A stretch of 64,000 bases of DNA from Pyronema omphalodes (GCA_024516155.1 JAJJXM010000043.1:434001-498000); one strand, 5' to 3'; shown: positions 46,862-57,172, counted from the first letter of the stretch. Notes: a model not told the origin generated them from the sequence alone. Numbers and translations are program-made.

Positions 46862-46990
46862 TAATTGCTAATAACAGTCTCCTTGACAAATTGAGGAAAA
46901 ATATCAAGTCCCCAGGATATAGGCTTTTTCGGCGTGATTTTGAGGTCGGCAGTTCAGTTCTGGTTCTTTCTTTAGCATTTTGAAATGGGG
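46862..46990 (+). pseudogene. CAP exon 3 relic
   Basis: 46862-46960 aligns with 38745-38850 and with 30885-30985 (CTAATTGCTAATAACAGTCT, GGATATAGGCTTTTTCGGCG). The reading frame is broken and the rest of the CAP gene is missing. Confidence 0.5.
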
Positions 46991-47039
46991 TAGCTCCGTT
47001 GTGGCAACAGAGGCGATGGATCAACAAATAGACATTGGA

Positions 47040-47150
47040 GGGTTCATCAAGTGCCTTACATCACCAGGAGATGGTTCGGATGATGCTTCTTTCCTGCATG
47101 GGCCTTGTATGCCTCGGTTAGGGCATTATGCGATAAATAAATAAGTTCTA
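47040..47150 (+). mobile_element. LINE 3' tail (solo)
   Basis: TTCATCAAGTGCCTTACATC, CCTGCATGGGCCTTGTATGC, CTCGGTTAGGGCATTATGCG and AAATAAATAAG. It is the unit 3 equivalent of the tails at 31.1 and 39.0 kb. Confidence 0.65.
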
Positions 47151-47740
47151 GAAGCAAATCTATCGCTGCAACATTGTGAAAAAATCAATGGAAGAACAAG
47201 CCTCCTCAGTTGATTTGTATGACTGCCGCCTTGACGTGATCTTATGGCAAATGAAAGGTTTTAGCAGGAGCTGCAGTGATCTGCTAGATTGTGATTGTAA
47301 GAGTAATAGTAATATCTGTTTGACCGCTGTTATGATTCACGGTATGATACTTCTTTTCACACCTCATAGTTTCTATTCCCTGTCACAATAACCTTTAATT
47401 CAAGCCTTTGCTAGTTATAACCTTTTGTATGATTTTTGGATGCACATTAGATCTTCGTTATTATGACAAAGTGTTGTTTCTTCTAAGACCACTACAATTC
47501 AGCGTGTCCCATGCCTACTATCCAATCCAGTCTTTCTCCTGCTCTTTAATGTTGCCAAACTTATCGTGAAAGTCATCCGTTCCCTCCGAAACAAAGTAGC
47601 AATTCCTCCAACCAATATGCATTATTCCCCACACCTGGATACTATTTATGCTTTACTGTACGATGAACCCTTCTGCGCCTCCATCATACTCTTACCACCG
47701 CAAAAGATTCATCTTCCGGGGCTGTTGGTGTCCATTCCCA

Positions 47741-49048
47741 TCATTCGGTTTCTGAGAATTGGAAAGGCCTTTCAATCAGCTGGTATACAGAGTCGGGCTC
47801 TAGTGAAGGTAATCGGCTGGAGGTAGCATCCGATACAAGCTCTGGGGAAGGTATTTGATTGTAGTCAACATATGACTCGGATCCAATAGATGATGATCGA
47901 TTAGATGGTGTATAGTTTATCCGTTCTATTCTTGGGGATTCCGGGGGACTAGAGGGAGAATCTGATTGGAGTTCTGGCAAGAGAGGTTCATTGTAGTCGA
48001 CATATGACTCGGTCCTTAGAGAAGACGATCGACTAGATGGTGTATATGGGTGTATCCATCCCAGCACTGTGGATGCCGGGGGACTCGAGGGGGGATTCCT
48101 ATCATTCTCCTCGACATCGGCATTCGAATCCATCTCGCCGTTTGTGTGGTGGTCGTCTTCTGATACCCAGTCGATCTCAGATAGCGTAGGAGTACCAAGA
48201 CGACGGATTTTCGATGCTCGTGGTGAAGAGCAAACTGTGTCGGAGCTGGATTTTCGTTTGCGTGAAGATGCAGGGGAAGGCGGAGGAGAAGGCGAAGCAG
48301 CGGGGGTTATTGGTGGTAATTCACTCCAGTCCGTTTCTGAAGGTTGCTCTGGTCCCTCAGAAAGCTGGTATGGGGATTCTGACTCGAGTGAAGGTAGTCG
48401 AATGGAGGCTGTATCCCACTCAGGATCTGGCGAAGGAGAGGGATTGGAGTGGGGGTATAATTCCGGTAAAGGTGATGGATCTCGTGAGAGATCTGGTTCC
48501 GATTTTATGCTTCTTTCAGAATCCGGGCTGTCTCCCAGGGGTTCCTGAATGACTGCTGGTGCTTGTACTTCCGGGAGATCAGGTTCTGCAGAAGATCTGA
48601 TATCTGGTGAAGGTCGGCTGACTCCGGTCCTCTGTTGGTGAGTCGGCTGCATCTGCGACTGTATTACATGAAGCTGCGAGCTAATTGCCCGCAACTGTGT
48701 CTGTGTTGCGGCTGTCGCTATACTGGACATTCGCTGATGTCTACCCAGTTGCGCAATTTGCTCTGACAGTACATCATTCTGCGCAAAAGTATTATGCAAC
48801 CCTGGTCTGGCTTCTCCTGCAAATTCAGCTGGGAAAGGCAGTAGTGTGTCGATTTTGTGGTATAAGCGTTGCAGCCAGTCCAATCCTAAGGTTGCTTGGT
48901 TGCCGATTGATACTTGGTCTATCCTGATATCGCCGACTTGAACCGCTAGTTCGGTATGTAGAGCGTTGAGGCGACCCACTTCCGCGTTCAATAGCTGTAC
49001 CTGCGCGCAGAGAAGTTGAACCATTTCGTTGGCGATTTCTTGGTCCAT
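47741..49048 (-). CDS. Array family protein 3 (shortest member)
   Basis: 435 aa, start MDQEIANEM. It keeps the coiled-coil-like N-terminus, the block NDVLSEQIAQLGRHQRMSSI, one SUMO-type site IKSEP (181-185) followed by DLSRDPSP, and the bipartite basic block at 263-283 (SRKRKSSS...SPRASKIRRL) leading into GTPTLSEIDWVS. Relative to paralogues 1 and 2 it lacks part of the 200-300 linker, including a second IK-x-E site. Tail repeats are SSSLRTESYVDYN and SSSIGSESYVDYN. It stops at ETE where the others read ETEW or GEWQEW: the Trp codon is replaced by TGA, and the frame beyond would continue WEWTPTAPEDE, so the C-terminus is shortened by one point mutation. Confidence 0.8.
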   Translation of the reverse strand: MDQEIANEMVQLLCAQVQLLNAEVGRLNALHTELAVQVGDIRIDQVSIGNQATLGLDWLQRLYHKIDTLLPFPAEFAGEARPGLHNTFAQNDVLSEQIAQLGRHQRMSSIATAATQTQLRAISSQLHVIQSQMQPTHQQRTGVSRPSPDIRSSAEPDLPEVQAPAVIQEPLGDSPDSERSIKSEPDLSRDPSPLPELYPHSNPSPSPDPEWDTASIRLPSLESESPYQLSEGPEQPSETDWSELPPITPAASPSPPPSPASSRKRKSSSDTVCSSPRASKIRRLGTPTLSEIDWVSEDDHHTNGEMDSNADVEENDRNPPSSPPASTVLGWIHPYTPSSRSSSLRTESYVDYNEPLLPELQSDSPSSPPESPRIERINYTPSNRSSSIGSESYVDYNQIPSPELVSDATSSRLPSLEPDSVYQLIERPFQFSETE

Positions 49049-49395
49049 ATCCGAAAACCGGCCGGAAGAGTGATGAGCCGCGTTCTGTGTTCTCGGTTTG
49101 TGAGACGTTGGAATTTGTGATCCAACGGCAATACGTGATGTGGAGATTTTGCAAGGGCGTCGCTGGTGGTGTTGTGATGTTTGATTCGAATTATGTATCC
49201 GGTTGTAAGAGTGAGGTGCAACGCGTTTGTAAGAAGGTGAAGACGAATTGAGGTAAAGGTGGGAGCATGATGCTCATGACAATAGTGAGGGTCCTTTCGA
49301 GGCCCAATGGCCACTCAAGTCTTATTGACTCTGGTAGGCGCGTGGTCGCGTTGAAAACATAGTCCCGATATGAATATAAGATTGGACCCCATGGA
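49049..49395 (-). promoter_or_regulatory. Conserved upstream region of array family gene 3
   Basis: Aligns with the upstream DNA of the other two family genes (GGGCGTCGCTGGTGGTGTTG at 49152; TTGACTCTGGTAGGCGCGTG at 49326). Confidence 0.6.
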
Positions 49396-52250
49396 GCGGC
49401 CTGGCAGAAATATCCTGCCGGGACTGTTGACTGTTCGAGGGATTGTTCTTACCTTACTATACCGCGTGAAATAAATTCGCAGTCATGGTTTCTGTACATC
49501 TGTTGTATTTCCAAAGGTTGGTTTGTATTCATTCATTGCATTGATGTAGCTGGACAGGTAGGTTACTATTGGTTATATGGACACCTGCCGTCGAAAGATA
49601 TATCTGTCTAGTAGCCTGGGCAAGATCAAACATTCTTGGGGGTTTGTTAAACCACAAAGACTGGATTTAGAACTATATAATCATCTGCAGTGTGTATCTC
49701 ACGTGATATGTATTCATACAGCAGCTCAAGGCGCTAGCGGTCATATATTATCACCAGCGTTGAATCACTCAGGGTCTGTCTGGTTGCCCGAAATACTTCA
49801 TGAACCTTTCAGTACACCAGCAAGTCATTTTTTACTAGAACAATACAGTGCTAAGGCTCAACTTAAGCTTCCTCTGGACCTAGTCAGTTGCTATGTGCAA
49901 CTTCCTGGTCCTACAAACCTTTAACAGCACCTCCAACCCTGGCTTGAATCAATGAAACACCTTGTTAACTTCTCGCACACCGCCCCACAGTGGAGTGGTT
50001 AGAGCGACGACTCATCACTATTGGTGCTTAAACTCTCCAACGTCTATGCACTGAGATTAAGATATTAATCAGGATTTTGTAGGGGAAGCGGTATTGATGG
50101 GGGGCTGGTTTAAGCTTGAAATACTGTAAATTTTGGTTAGTTTCTGCTGTAAATGGTACGAGCGGATATAACAATTTTACAACACTGTTCGTACGACTGA
50201 GGTTCAAAATTGGACAACCGACCTCAAGACTTCAAGCCTGTCATTCAGGAAATCCTTGTTACAATGGAAAAGTGATTCGGGTTTGATCCCGTAATCTTAT
50301 TGAGGAGACTCTTTACTGACGTTTCCGCCTTCGGTCATCATACCGGCAAAATACACGGAAATTTAAAGAAACTACTTACAGAGCCGATAAGAAGGAAAGA
50401 CAAGCAAGAAAAGGAACCCGGATATTTTCCAACCCGCCAAACACCCGTGTCTTCAATCCCCCATTCCTCCCCGAATCATCTGCACTCACTCGTAGCCTTG
50501 GTCCGGTTTCCTGGACGCCAAAAAGGCAAGAGGCGGCTCGGTGAGGTGCTCATCGCTGAAGAGATCGACAGCTTTGAGTCAAACCCGATTTCTCCTCCTT
50601 CTTCCCGTAATGCGTCCCATATCGCGGAGAAGAGCCAAGAAGGCTTCCTGGGTGGCTGCGCAACCTCCTGTCCGGTCCATGGTGCCTCAAAGACAGAGTA
50701 CAGCATGGTCTGTCCGGTCCGGTCCTAGCTATGAATAGGACTGCCCTGTGGTACCTGTGATGTTATAAGTTTTATACATTTTTTGTGTATGTGTTTTTCC
50801 TGGTGGGATAATACTTACTTATCATTCTCATATACATTTTAACAATTCAATACACCCGCTTATACCAATATATCAAAAGGTTAACAAAAAGATATAACAT
50901 ATTCATACCATCCCAATACCACAATAGCACAATATAAAAATACAATGCCGTCGATAACTCGAGGGGGGTATGGCGGAGATCGGTGCAGAGGAAGAGGTGA
51001 TAAAGGTTGAGGAAGGGAAAGAGGATGGTAAAAAGATTAGTAAATCTTAGTTATGGTTTCTGGCGTGGTGGTAGATAACTGTCTTTTGATTTTGTATGAT
51101 ACGTATTTTTATCAATCACTTTTTCGGATGACCAAACAATTGATCTTGCATACATTGAAGAATTTCTTGTTGGACGGATGGGTCAGTTAATATACAAATC
51201 ACGTGTGGGTTAACTGAAGATGGTTCAAATCAGTTGTATTGAAGAACCAGTTGGATTCTGCGATTTGGAGGAGAAGGAACATGTGATCAAGAAATGTGGT
51301 GCGCTATGGTAATATGTAGACATTATCATCAATAAACATATGTTCTCCAAAAACCTCATAGACTCACTTGTGAGTGTTTCCACGACGATGGGAAATATAT
51401 ACATATGCTATTATAAACCGAAAACTTCTATACACTTGCCTGTATAACTTTCCACGCTAGTGAAACATCTATACACATGCTATTATAAATGAAACTTTTA
51501 TACAAACGATGGGTATAAATGTGTCTGTATAGATTCTTTCCATGTATATGTTTTTTGGTGGGGTATTTGTATAACATATACAATCTTGGTGGTGAAAATG
51601 TACCATAGTGCTGGACAGACCATGCCGAACTTTGCAGGGCCGTCCATTGTCCGGCATCACGTGATCTGTCCTGGTCGAATCGCCGAGATTTCGTAGGAGA
51701 AATACTCCGTCTTCATTCTTTGAATGTTGACACAGTACAGCAGAGGCTAATCGTGTTAACGCGGAGAAACGGATTCTCCGGAATGACATAGTGGAGGAGA
51801 CAAATAATTATATAGCGAAAGCAAGACCGGGGAAGAAGGCAAGTATACAGCTAACACCAATCAGGAAGGTCGCGGGTATTTTTAACGTCCTAGAAGTTGC
51901 TGTAAAGCGGTCTTCGGGATGGCGCTTAGAAGCAAAAAGTTTGGGGTGATATGGTGGACTACACACTGCACGGGTGGATGTCAGTTACGTGGTAACCTCG
52001 CTTTCAGGAAGCGATGACATCAGACAAAATGACTGTTCCAGAAGTGATCGGGTCATAGATATGTCTGTGAGGTACCACGTTTCCAGAGTCTAAATGTGAC
52101 TGCTTTTGCACTGCCGCGATCACTGTGTTTCTAGCCACGACGCGGTACCCGTAGACGATTTAGACGCCATTTCCGAGTAGCCTCTACCGACATCGCACCC
52201 AACATCGCCATAGCCAACACGCTTAACATCATCCAAACTCTCACAATTAA
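49396..52250. other. Unit 3 intergenic DNA; no gene seen
   Basis: Diverged from units 1 and 2 more than they are from each other. A frame at 50300-50728 ends inside a hAT-like fragment and has no domain. 50674-50755 (GTCCGGTCCATGGTGCCTCA) and 51605-51640 (GACAGACCATGCCGAACTTT) are short hAT-like pieces. 52080-52200 resembles the CAP promoter regions of units 1 and 2 (TGTTTCTAGCCACGACGCGG). Confidence 0.5.
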
Positions 52251-52289
52251 TTCAGCCGCTCTCGCAAGTCACGTTTTATGTTACGGACT

Positions 52290-52690
52290 GCTCTCCAACT
52301 CTAGATTTGCTGCGGAGTTCGTTGCTGTTCGTAACAAGTATCCTGATCAATATGGCGTGCCGCAAGTTGGCTGGTCTCCTGCGTTGCGTCAAGAAACACA
52401 GGCTTATACAAACCGGTGCCAGTGATAACATGAAAGTTGGGTAAGCGTTCCACTGCGGTCATCCAAAATGATTATGTAAATAAATGGTAACTTTTTTCTG
52501 GCATTTTCGACTAATAGGGAAACTTAAGCGTGGACATGGTGATAGTCTAATAAAAGGGGGGCACCTGATGCACTGATTTTACCCGCTCATGTGATCGCTT
52601 ATTTCACTTTCGAGCGTGGGGGCACGATTACCATCATGCAACCAGCACAATTCCCGGAACAGATACCGGTCACTTCTAGTCCTGCATGGG
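52290..52690 (+). pseudogene. CAP gene relic, unit 3
   Basis: 52300-52425 reads SRFAAEFVAVRNKYPDQYGV then QVGWSPALRQETQAYTNRCQ before a TGA stop, clearly CAP exon 1. A donor GTAAGC follows at about 52441. An exon 2 relic begins at about 52520 (CGTGGACATGGTGATAGTCT against CACGGCCAGGGTGAAAGCCT). Around 52600-52680 a broken match to ERNWYDY and to GHF is seen. It is frame-disrupted, but it keeps bases that the 38 kb copy lost. Confidence 0.65.
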
Positions 52691-52752
52691 ACTTTCAGGC
52701 CTCGGTCAGCGTAAGATTCAATAAATAAACAAATAAATAAATAAATACCGCT
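52685..52752 (+). mobile_element. LINE 3' tail (solo)
   Basis: CTGCATGGGACTTTCAGGCC, TCGGTCAGCGTAAGATTC and AATAAATAAACAAATAAATA. It directly follows the CAP relic. Confidence 0.7.
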
Positions 52753-53000
52753 CACTCCGCTTCGCTTGTGCTGCGGAATGACAGCCGCACACAGGCTACA
52801 CAGTTTGGTTAACCAGGCAAAGCGGAGGAAGGCTAGAAGGTAAACACCAGAAAGTATGGTGAGGGCATGCTAGTGAATAAGGGCAGAGGTGATAAGGACA
52901 TTGAAGGACAAGTTGGGGACATAGCAAGTGCTCCTTCTATTGTTATCTTGTTTTTCCTTTCTGTTCTCTTTCTCTTCCGGTTACAGGGATTCTATGGGTG

Positions 53001-53850
53001 CAGAGTTCGGCACGGTCCGTCCGGTCCCGTCCGTAGCCAGAACGGGACCGGACCGCCACTCGCGGTCCCGTCCTGTAGTTTGACCAGGACCGGCCGTCCT
53101 GGAGGCACCATGGACGGGACGGACCGCGGGTGACCGTGGGTGACCATGACTAGCGTCACTATCGGTCACTCGCAACCCGCAGTTTTTTTTACTACGGCTC
53201 ATGGTGTTTTCCTTAGATAATTTTGTTGCATTGCACGAATTAAAGTCACCTATATGGAATTTCTTGCAAACTAAAAAAAACTATACTGATGCATGAGAAT
53301 GCTCCTTCTCCCGCCACGAAAATGCGTCCTTCCCCATCCTTCTCGAATGAAAACAACTCTTAAGAGGGCAGTCTGGGTGTTCTGCTCCTGGTCAGAACAG
53401 GTGTAGAGGACGGCAATGAGCTCTGCTGGGAATTTTAATTGCTGTTAATGTTTTAGTCACACGGCAATGGAAGAAGTGGTAAATTCTTGCAGGCAGAAGA
53501 TGGAAAGGTAGAAGATTGAAACTGAAGAATAGAATAGATATTTATAGCGGGATCGTACTTTACTAAGAAACAAAAATTAAAGGCAGTCAAACTATTGCTG
53601 GGTGGATCGTACACCTCCAGTGGAGTGTAAAAGTTTTACCAAAGTGCAGCATGAAGGGTTCATCTACTACAGTGCTGAAAACGTCGCTGCTGTGGCCCAT
53701 AATGTCTGGCAAACTTGAACCAACCCACCCCCTGCAAACTAGCTCATCCGAAACCCACGGTCCTGCCGTCACCCGCCGTCCCGTCCGGTCCTTTCAGTTT
53801 GCCGACGGGACCGGACCACCAGCGTGGTCCCGTCGCTTGGTACATGATGC
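53001..53850. mobile_element. Rearranged hAT-like element
   Basis: A CAGAGTTCGGCACGGTCCGT end at 53001 is followed by GGACC/GGTCC dyads and GTGACCATG motifs. 53680-53735 is the reverse complement of the core of elements A and C (GCTGAAAACGTCGCTGCTGT; GGCAAACTTGAACC). The far terminal repeat is missing, and the sequence passes straight into array-family upstream DNA at about 53850. Confidence 0.6.
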
Positions 53851-54240
53851 TCGTAAAATTACTAATGGTTCATTGGAGGATTAATGGCAATTCAAGTTTC
53901 ATTGAATCTGGTAGGCGTGTGGTTATGTTGAAAAGGTATCCTCAATATGAATGTAAGACTGTACCCTACCAAGCTGCCATGGCAGAGTATTTTGCAGCGC
54001 CAAATGGACATCTAGGGTTGTGGGTACATCTGTTGTATCTTCAAAACCTTGTTGGTATTTCTTCATTTTCATCATGTAGCAGAACATATAAAGTATTATT
54101 GGTTATATAAACACCTGCTGTCAAAAGATCTGTCTGTTTAGCAACCTTTAGGTCCTGGAGGGGCAAATATGCTCGACGGTTTAGTGCCCAGTTGAACCAT
54201 GCAACCATTTTTCTTTATTTACCTCACCTGTGTTTCCATA
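53851..54240 (-). pseudogene. Fourth array unit: orphan upstream region of a lost family gene
   Basis: 53855-53970 matches the conserved upstream region of the three family genes (TTCATTGGAGGATTAATGGC, AATTCAAGTTTCATTGAATC, TGGTAGGCGTGTGGTTATGT). 54100-54240 matches DNA further upstream (ACACCTGCTGTCAAAAGATC at 54111 against ACACCTGCCGTCGAAAGATA at 49581). The gene body that should lie to the left is replaced by the hAT-like element. Confidence 0.6.
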
Positions 54241-54361
54241 CAAAATGAAGCGACCTATCATTTAGGGCTTGATTGGTTTTGCGAAACCTGTCGTGAAACT
54301 TTTCAAACACAGACAGGTCCAGGTTTACTAAAACTATATGATACCAAGGCTGAATTCGATT

Positions 54362-54600
54362 TTTATTTTATTATATTTTATTTGATTATTTCATACGCGC
54401 TTGCAACCGTAAGGTTATGGCGAGTGCTACTATTATGGTACATTGTCTATCACTGGCTTTCACCGGTGATAGCTGAGTGCGGCCCAGACCGTTCTTGCGT
54501 GCTTGAGGTTGTAGCCTCCTCTTGTCGTTCCTATTCCGTTTCTTGTCTTTTCTCGTCGTTTTTTCCATGAGTCCCGTGTGCTCCGAAGGCTGAATTCGAG
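54362..54600 (-). mobile_element. Truncated LINE 3' end, second family, inverted
   Basis: On the minus strand it ends with CCATAACCTTACGGTTGCAA, GCGCGTATGAAATAA and an A/T-rich tail. The body (CACCGGTGAAAGCCAGTG) matches the same family at 56.1 kb. Confidence 0.6.
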
Positions 54601-54661
54601 GTTCCTCCGGGATGGTCAATAACTACCGCTCTTGAAAACGCTTTCAATCGCGAAAACTTAT

Positions 54662-54920
54662 GTCACTTATTTATTTATTTATTTGTCATATACGCTTGCA
54701 ACCGTAAGGTTATGGCGGGTACTGCATTCGTGGTACAATACTAACCGTTGGGGGTGACTCCAATAGTCACTGGGTACGCCCCAGAGCGGTCTATCTAAGT
54801 TTCTGGCAGTAGTCGCCTCTGTCTTCCTGTCTGTGTCTTTCCATCTCATCGTTGTATCCGTGAGCCCTGTTCGCTCTGATTTCTCTCCTTCGCCCTTACC
54901 CTGTTTCTTGCCGCTTGAAA
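54662..54920 (-). mobile_element. Truncated LINE 3' end, second family, inverted, second copy
   Basis: Tail (AAATA)n at 54664-54690 (read on minus), then CCATAACCTTACGGTTGCAA. It lies directly beside the copy at 54.4 kb in the same orientation. Confidence 0.6.
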
Positions 54921-55540
54921 TCCTAATGATGACAGTAAAAGGAAGTAAAGGAAATAAGAATAGAACAGAAAAGCACTCTCCACCTTCCCCTCCGTTCCCC
55001 GTTCCCCGTTCTCTCTCTCCCCGCTCATCATTCGTAAAAAGAAAATTGGTAAAAAGAAAGTAAGAAAACTAAAAACAAAATTCCTTCCGCGTGAAACGTA
55101 TGTCACGGCAACCGTTTCGAAATGTCACATGTTTTTCAAAATTAAAAAGCCATTCGTCGCACTACATTTTCGAAGGAAAAATCATTGCAGAATGTGATAC
55201 CATTTTTAATTCTATCACCATTTTGAAATTGCCCGGCGTTTATCTCGTAAATATGCTGAATACACGATCTCCTGACGCCTCATGAACGTTTTTGCCTAAA
55301 AATGCCTTGACATCAACGAAAACGTTCAGGACCCGTTAGGATACGCCTCTGAATACGCTTTCAAAACCCCCGCTTTTTTTTACAAGTGTATTGATTATAA
55401 TCACTAGGATTGCTCCTATATGTATAAAGACAAATCGCCCATAACACAGTGCCGAAAAACGCATATCAGATTCATCCTCATCAAGATGCCATAGACTCAG
55501 CGACACGCCCGAATGATTTCCCATGCTCGCGGCGGAGGTG
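54921..55540. other. No gene seen
   Basis: AT-rich DNA with short frames only. Around 55270-55330 there are GAACGTTTTTGCC motifs of unknown origin. Confidence 0.4.
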
Positions 55541-55745
55541 AAGCAAAACCTTTACTCCTTTGTCTCTGCATTTGAACCGCCACTACATCCGGGTATGATA
55601 CGCTGGAGTGAGTCCACCATCCAGCTGGCGGATGAAGCAGTCTGCGGTCAAGTCGAGCAAGACTGTGATCAAATCCCAAGACCTTGGTTAATCTTTGTGA
55701 TGTATTTATTGCATCATACGCTGAACGAGGCCTAAAAGGCCCATG
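55540..55745. repeat. Duplicated coding-like stub ending at an inverted LINE tail, copy 1
   Basis: The plus frame reads GMIRWSESTIQLADEAV then QVEQDCDQIPRPWLIFVM and stops. It is copied at 56240-56375 with a related protein sequence. Both copies end at the inverted LINE tail ATACGCTGAACGAGGCCTAA-type sequence (55715-55745). Possibly 3' coding DNA of a lost gene; no family recognised. Confidence 0.55.
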
Positions 55746-55752
55746 CAGAACA

Positions 55753-55856
55753 AAATAAATATCCGAAACCCGTCCCCGTGATATAAGCCGCCTGATGAGC
55801 CCTCAAATAAATATCCGAAGCCCGTCCCCGTGATATAAGCCGCCTGATGAGCCCTC
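55753..55856. repeat. Two tandem copies of a 51-bp unit
   Basis: AAATAAATATCCGAAACCCG, TCCCCGTGATATAAGCCGCC and TGATGAGCCCT occur twice in a row with one substitution. A diverged single copy is at 56411-56460. Confidence 0.85.
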
Positions 55857-55904
55857 TCAATCTCCTAAACCCGTGATATCCACCCAACCTAAAATAACAG
55901 AGAC

Positions 55905-56185
55905 CATGAACACAAGGTAAAAACAAAAGAAAAGGGAAGGGGAAGGGAAGAGGAAAGGGGGGAACACCCGGCGAGGTGGCCTCCGAGCAAACAGGGCTCT
56001 GGATCCGAGGACGCGAGATGGATTAGAAAACTGTATTTAGACCAGGGGAACTGCGACCCTCGCACCGAAGCACACTCTGGGGTACCCCAATGGCGATCCG
56101 GGGTAACAGCCGGTGACCCAAATGCATATAGTAGTAGCCTCCGCCATAACCTTACGGTTAGATGCGAGTATGAGGAAATAAACCA
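55905..56185 (+). mobile_element. Truncated LINE 3' end, second family
   Basis: AGGGAAGGGGAAGGGAAGAGG, GGTGGCCTCCGAGCAAACAG, GGGTAACAGCCGGTGACC and CCATAACCTTACGGTTAGAT followed by GCGAGTATGAGGAAATAAA. It is the longest example of this 3' end in the window. Confidence 0.65.
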
Positions 56186-56224
56186 ACAAATAAAACACGA
56201 GGTAAAACCTGTCCTCTTGCGTTT

Positions 56225-56410
56225 CCGCACTAACAGTCGCTGGTTCCGAGGTATGATACGCCGGTGTGGGTTCGCCGTCCAGTTGGTGGATGAAGCGGTC
56301 CACCGTCAAGTCGAGCAAGACTGTAATCAAATCCCAAGACCTTGGTTGATCCTTGTAATTTATTTATTGAATTGTACGCTGACAGAGGCCTAAAAGGCCC
56401 ATGCAGGACA
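56225..56410. repeat. Duplicated coding-like stub ending at an inverted LINE tail, copy 2
   Basis: Reads GMIRRCGFAVQLVDEAV then QVEQDCNQIPRPWLILVI, clearly the same stub as at 55.6 kb, followed by the same inverted tail (GTACGCTGACAGAGGCCTAA). Confidence 0.55.
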
Positions 56411-57172
56411 AAAGAAATATCCGAAACCCGTCCCCGTGATTTAAGCCACCTGATGACGCCCCTCAGTCTGCTGAAGCCTTGATATCCACCGAATTAGAAA
56501 AAGCCATAAACCATTAACACATAGTAAAGAAATAAAAAAGAAAAAATATCTTGATGTGAAAGTAATCCCGAGTGGTGCCTGTATGGTATCCTACTGCACG
56601 TTAAAACACCTTAGAAAGGAGTGGTACCTTGATGACATCCTATCCCTGTGATTCATCTCCAGCAGTTGCAATTCTTGGAGAATAAGACGGCAGGAGGGGG
56701 TGGCGAAGTTCTCTGCCCCAAAGCTGTAACCGCAGGCCGTCCTGGTATCGCAGGTGGACCATGACGCTCGAGCAAAATGTCGCAGTATGGTTCTTCGGCA
56801 GTCACAGTCCCGGATTCCTGTCCGGCGAGTGTGACGTAGAAGGGCTCGAGTAACAGCGTGGTAGGTGTCAGTTACTGGAGGTCCGTTACCGTGTCCTCAG
56901 ACCATTTAATTGTACCTCATATTAGGCACGATGTTCCGGGGGTCGCATAGGCACGTCGCGTAAATTTTCCTTTCCCGTGGGACGCGAATAGTAGATTGAC
57001 CTTCAGGAACCATCGTCCGAACCGTGACAGTACAGTGGTACTGTTGCAAACCCCGTATGCCAACGTCCAATCGCAAAGTATTCCTAGAGAAAACAATTAT
57101 TTCATAAAACATTAAAACTCCTTCTGCTAGACCATAAAAGAACCGTGTAATACTGTATCTCCGCCTCGTTTC
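56411..57172. other. No gene seen
   Basis: Begins with a diverged copy of the 51-bp unit. The remainder is unremarkable single-copy-looking DNA. Confidence 0.45.

Noticed and set aside
49985..50050. tRNA-like GTGGAGTGGTTAGAGCGACG sequence
   Set aside because: Resembles an A box and D arm only; the rest does not fold and no B box follows.
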